DNA from: Bacilli bacterium
GTDB lineage: Bacteria > Bacillota_I > Bacilli_A > RF39 > UBA660
DNA length: 6,357 bases
Assembly (NCBI GenBank): GCA_900769635.1
Contig: CAAGHJ010000011.1
Coordinates: 1 to 6,357, forward strand
Direction: 5' to 3'
Shown here piece by piece: positions 5,813 to 6,357 of the stretch. The position numbers and the translations under genes are program-made. The notes under the pieces were generated by a model. The model worked only from the letters and a program-made list of their open reading frames with translations. It was not told the origin of the DNA and did no database searches. Numbering within the stretch: position 1 is the first letter of the stretch; every line of letters begins with the position of its first letter.

Positions 5813-6357
5813 ATGAAAAATAATAAAAAAACAGCAGCGATTGTTTCACTGTATGGTAATTCAAATTTTGGGAATAAACTACAAAATTATGCGGTGCAAG
5901 AGATTCTGAAAAAAGAAGGATTAAATACAGTTAATATTGTAAATATTCCCTGTTTGAATAACAAAAAGGTGAATCATATTGAAGTATTAAAGTTATACAT
6001 AAAAGGTTGGTTCCGTTATATTTTGAAAGGCGACAAAATAAAGGACTGTGTTGATCCCAAAGATCCTAAAGAAAGAAAGAAAAACTTTTTGGAATTTAAC
6101 AAAAAAATTGTAAACTCAAAACATTTTTTCTCTTTTTCAAGATTGCAAGAATTTGATAAATATGATTACTATTTTGTCGGTTCAGATCAGATATGGAATC
6201 CGATTTATGGCGGGCTGAGTGATTTGGATTTACTTACTTTTACTCAGAAAAAAAAGATTGCAATAAGTGCATCATTTGGAATAGAAGAGATACCGTTAGA
6301 TTATAAAGGAAGAGTGGAACAGTATATTTCAAAATTTGATGCAATATCAGTAAGAGA
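5813..6357 (+). CDS. Polysaccharide pyruvyl transferase family protein, N-terminal part (3' end outside window)
   Basis: The first 181 codons of a protein that runs off the right edge; family members are usually about 350-400 residues. These enzymes transfer pyruvate from phosphoenolpyruvate onto a sugar as a ketal (CsaB, WcaK and related proteins), adding negative charge to the polymer. Seen: an N-terminal VSLYGNSNFGNKLQNYAVQE stretch (11-30), the GN-x-GNxLQ-A signature of the family; GSDQIWNP (123-130), a hallmark motif; and ISASFGI (151-157), corresponding to the usual YAaSfG strand. The first half resembles the GT-B-like fold of the family. Family assignment is firm, but some members of this superfamily are annotated only by homology and the acceptor sugar is unknown. 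It starts 61 nt after the GT2 gene, continuing the same operon, and together with Ugd points to an acidic polysaccharide. Confidence 0.92.
   Translation, partial: MKNNKKTAAIVSLYGNSNFGNKLQNYAVQEILKKEGLNTVNIVNIPCLNNKKVNHIEVLKLYIKGWFRYILKGDKIKDCVDPKDPKERKKNFLEFNKKIVNSKHFFSFSRLQEFDKYDYYFVGSDQIWNPIYGGLSDLDLLTFTQKKKIAISASFGIEEIPLDYKGRVEQYISKFDAISVR

Overview
The window is a stretch of a cell-surface polysaccharide (capsule or exopolysaccharide, EPS) biosynthesis locus. Every gene lies on the + strand. The DNA is AT-rich, Shine-Dalgarno sites are purine-rich (AAGGAG, GGAGG, AGAGGA types), and GTG and TTG starts occur. The UDP-glucose dehydrogenase resembles those of Gram-positive bacteria. Together these suggest a low-GC Firmicute, most likely an anaerobic clostridial or Lachnospiraceae-type organism; this assignment is inference, as no taxonomic marker gene is present.

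Layout from left to right: the C-terminal 177 residues of UDP-glucose 6-dehydrogenase (ugd, cut by the left edge); a left-handed beta-helix O-acetyltransferase gene interrupted by a frameshift at a run of seven G (675-681); a GT4-family (GT-B fold) glycosyltransferase starting with TTG; a radical SAM enzyme with extra cysteine clusters; a multi-pass membrane protein of the O-antigen polymerase/ligase (Wzy-like) type starting with GTG; a GT2-family (GT-A fold) glycosyltransferase overlapping it by 11 nt; and the N-terminal 181 codons of a polysaccharide pyruvyl transferase (cut by the right edge). Gaps between genes are 29, 72, 17, 45, -11 and 61 nt. None contains a convincing terminator or promoter, so the genes probably form part of one long transcript. 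No stretch longer than 300 bases lacks a gene, and I saw no RNA gene, insertion sequence, CRISPR array or attachment site.

How the genes fit together (inference from families): Ugd makes UDP-glucuronate, the two glycosyltransferases extend a lipid-linked repeat unit on the cytoplasmic face, the acetyltransferase and pyruvyl transferase decorate it, and the Wzy-like protein polymerises exported units outside the membrane. Glucuronate plus pyruvate ketals would give a strongly acidic polymer. The flippase, the initiating phosphoglycosyl transferase and the chain-length regulators would lie outside the window.

The two things most worth a second look are the G7 frameshift in the acetyltransferase, which could be an assembly error, a phase-variable off state or a -1 recoding site, and the radical SAM protein, an unusual enzyme for a glycan locus whose cysteine pattern suggests one or two auxiliary iron-sulfur clusters.
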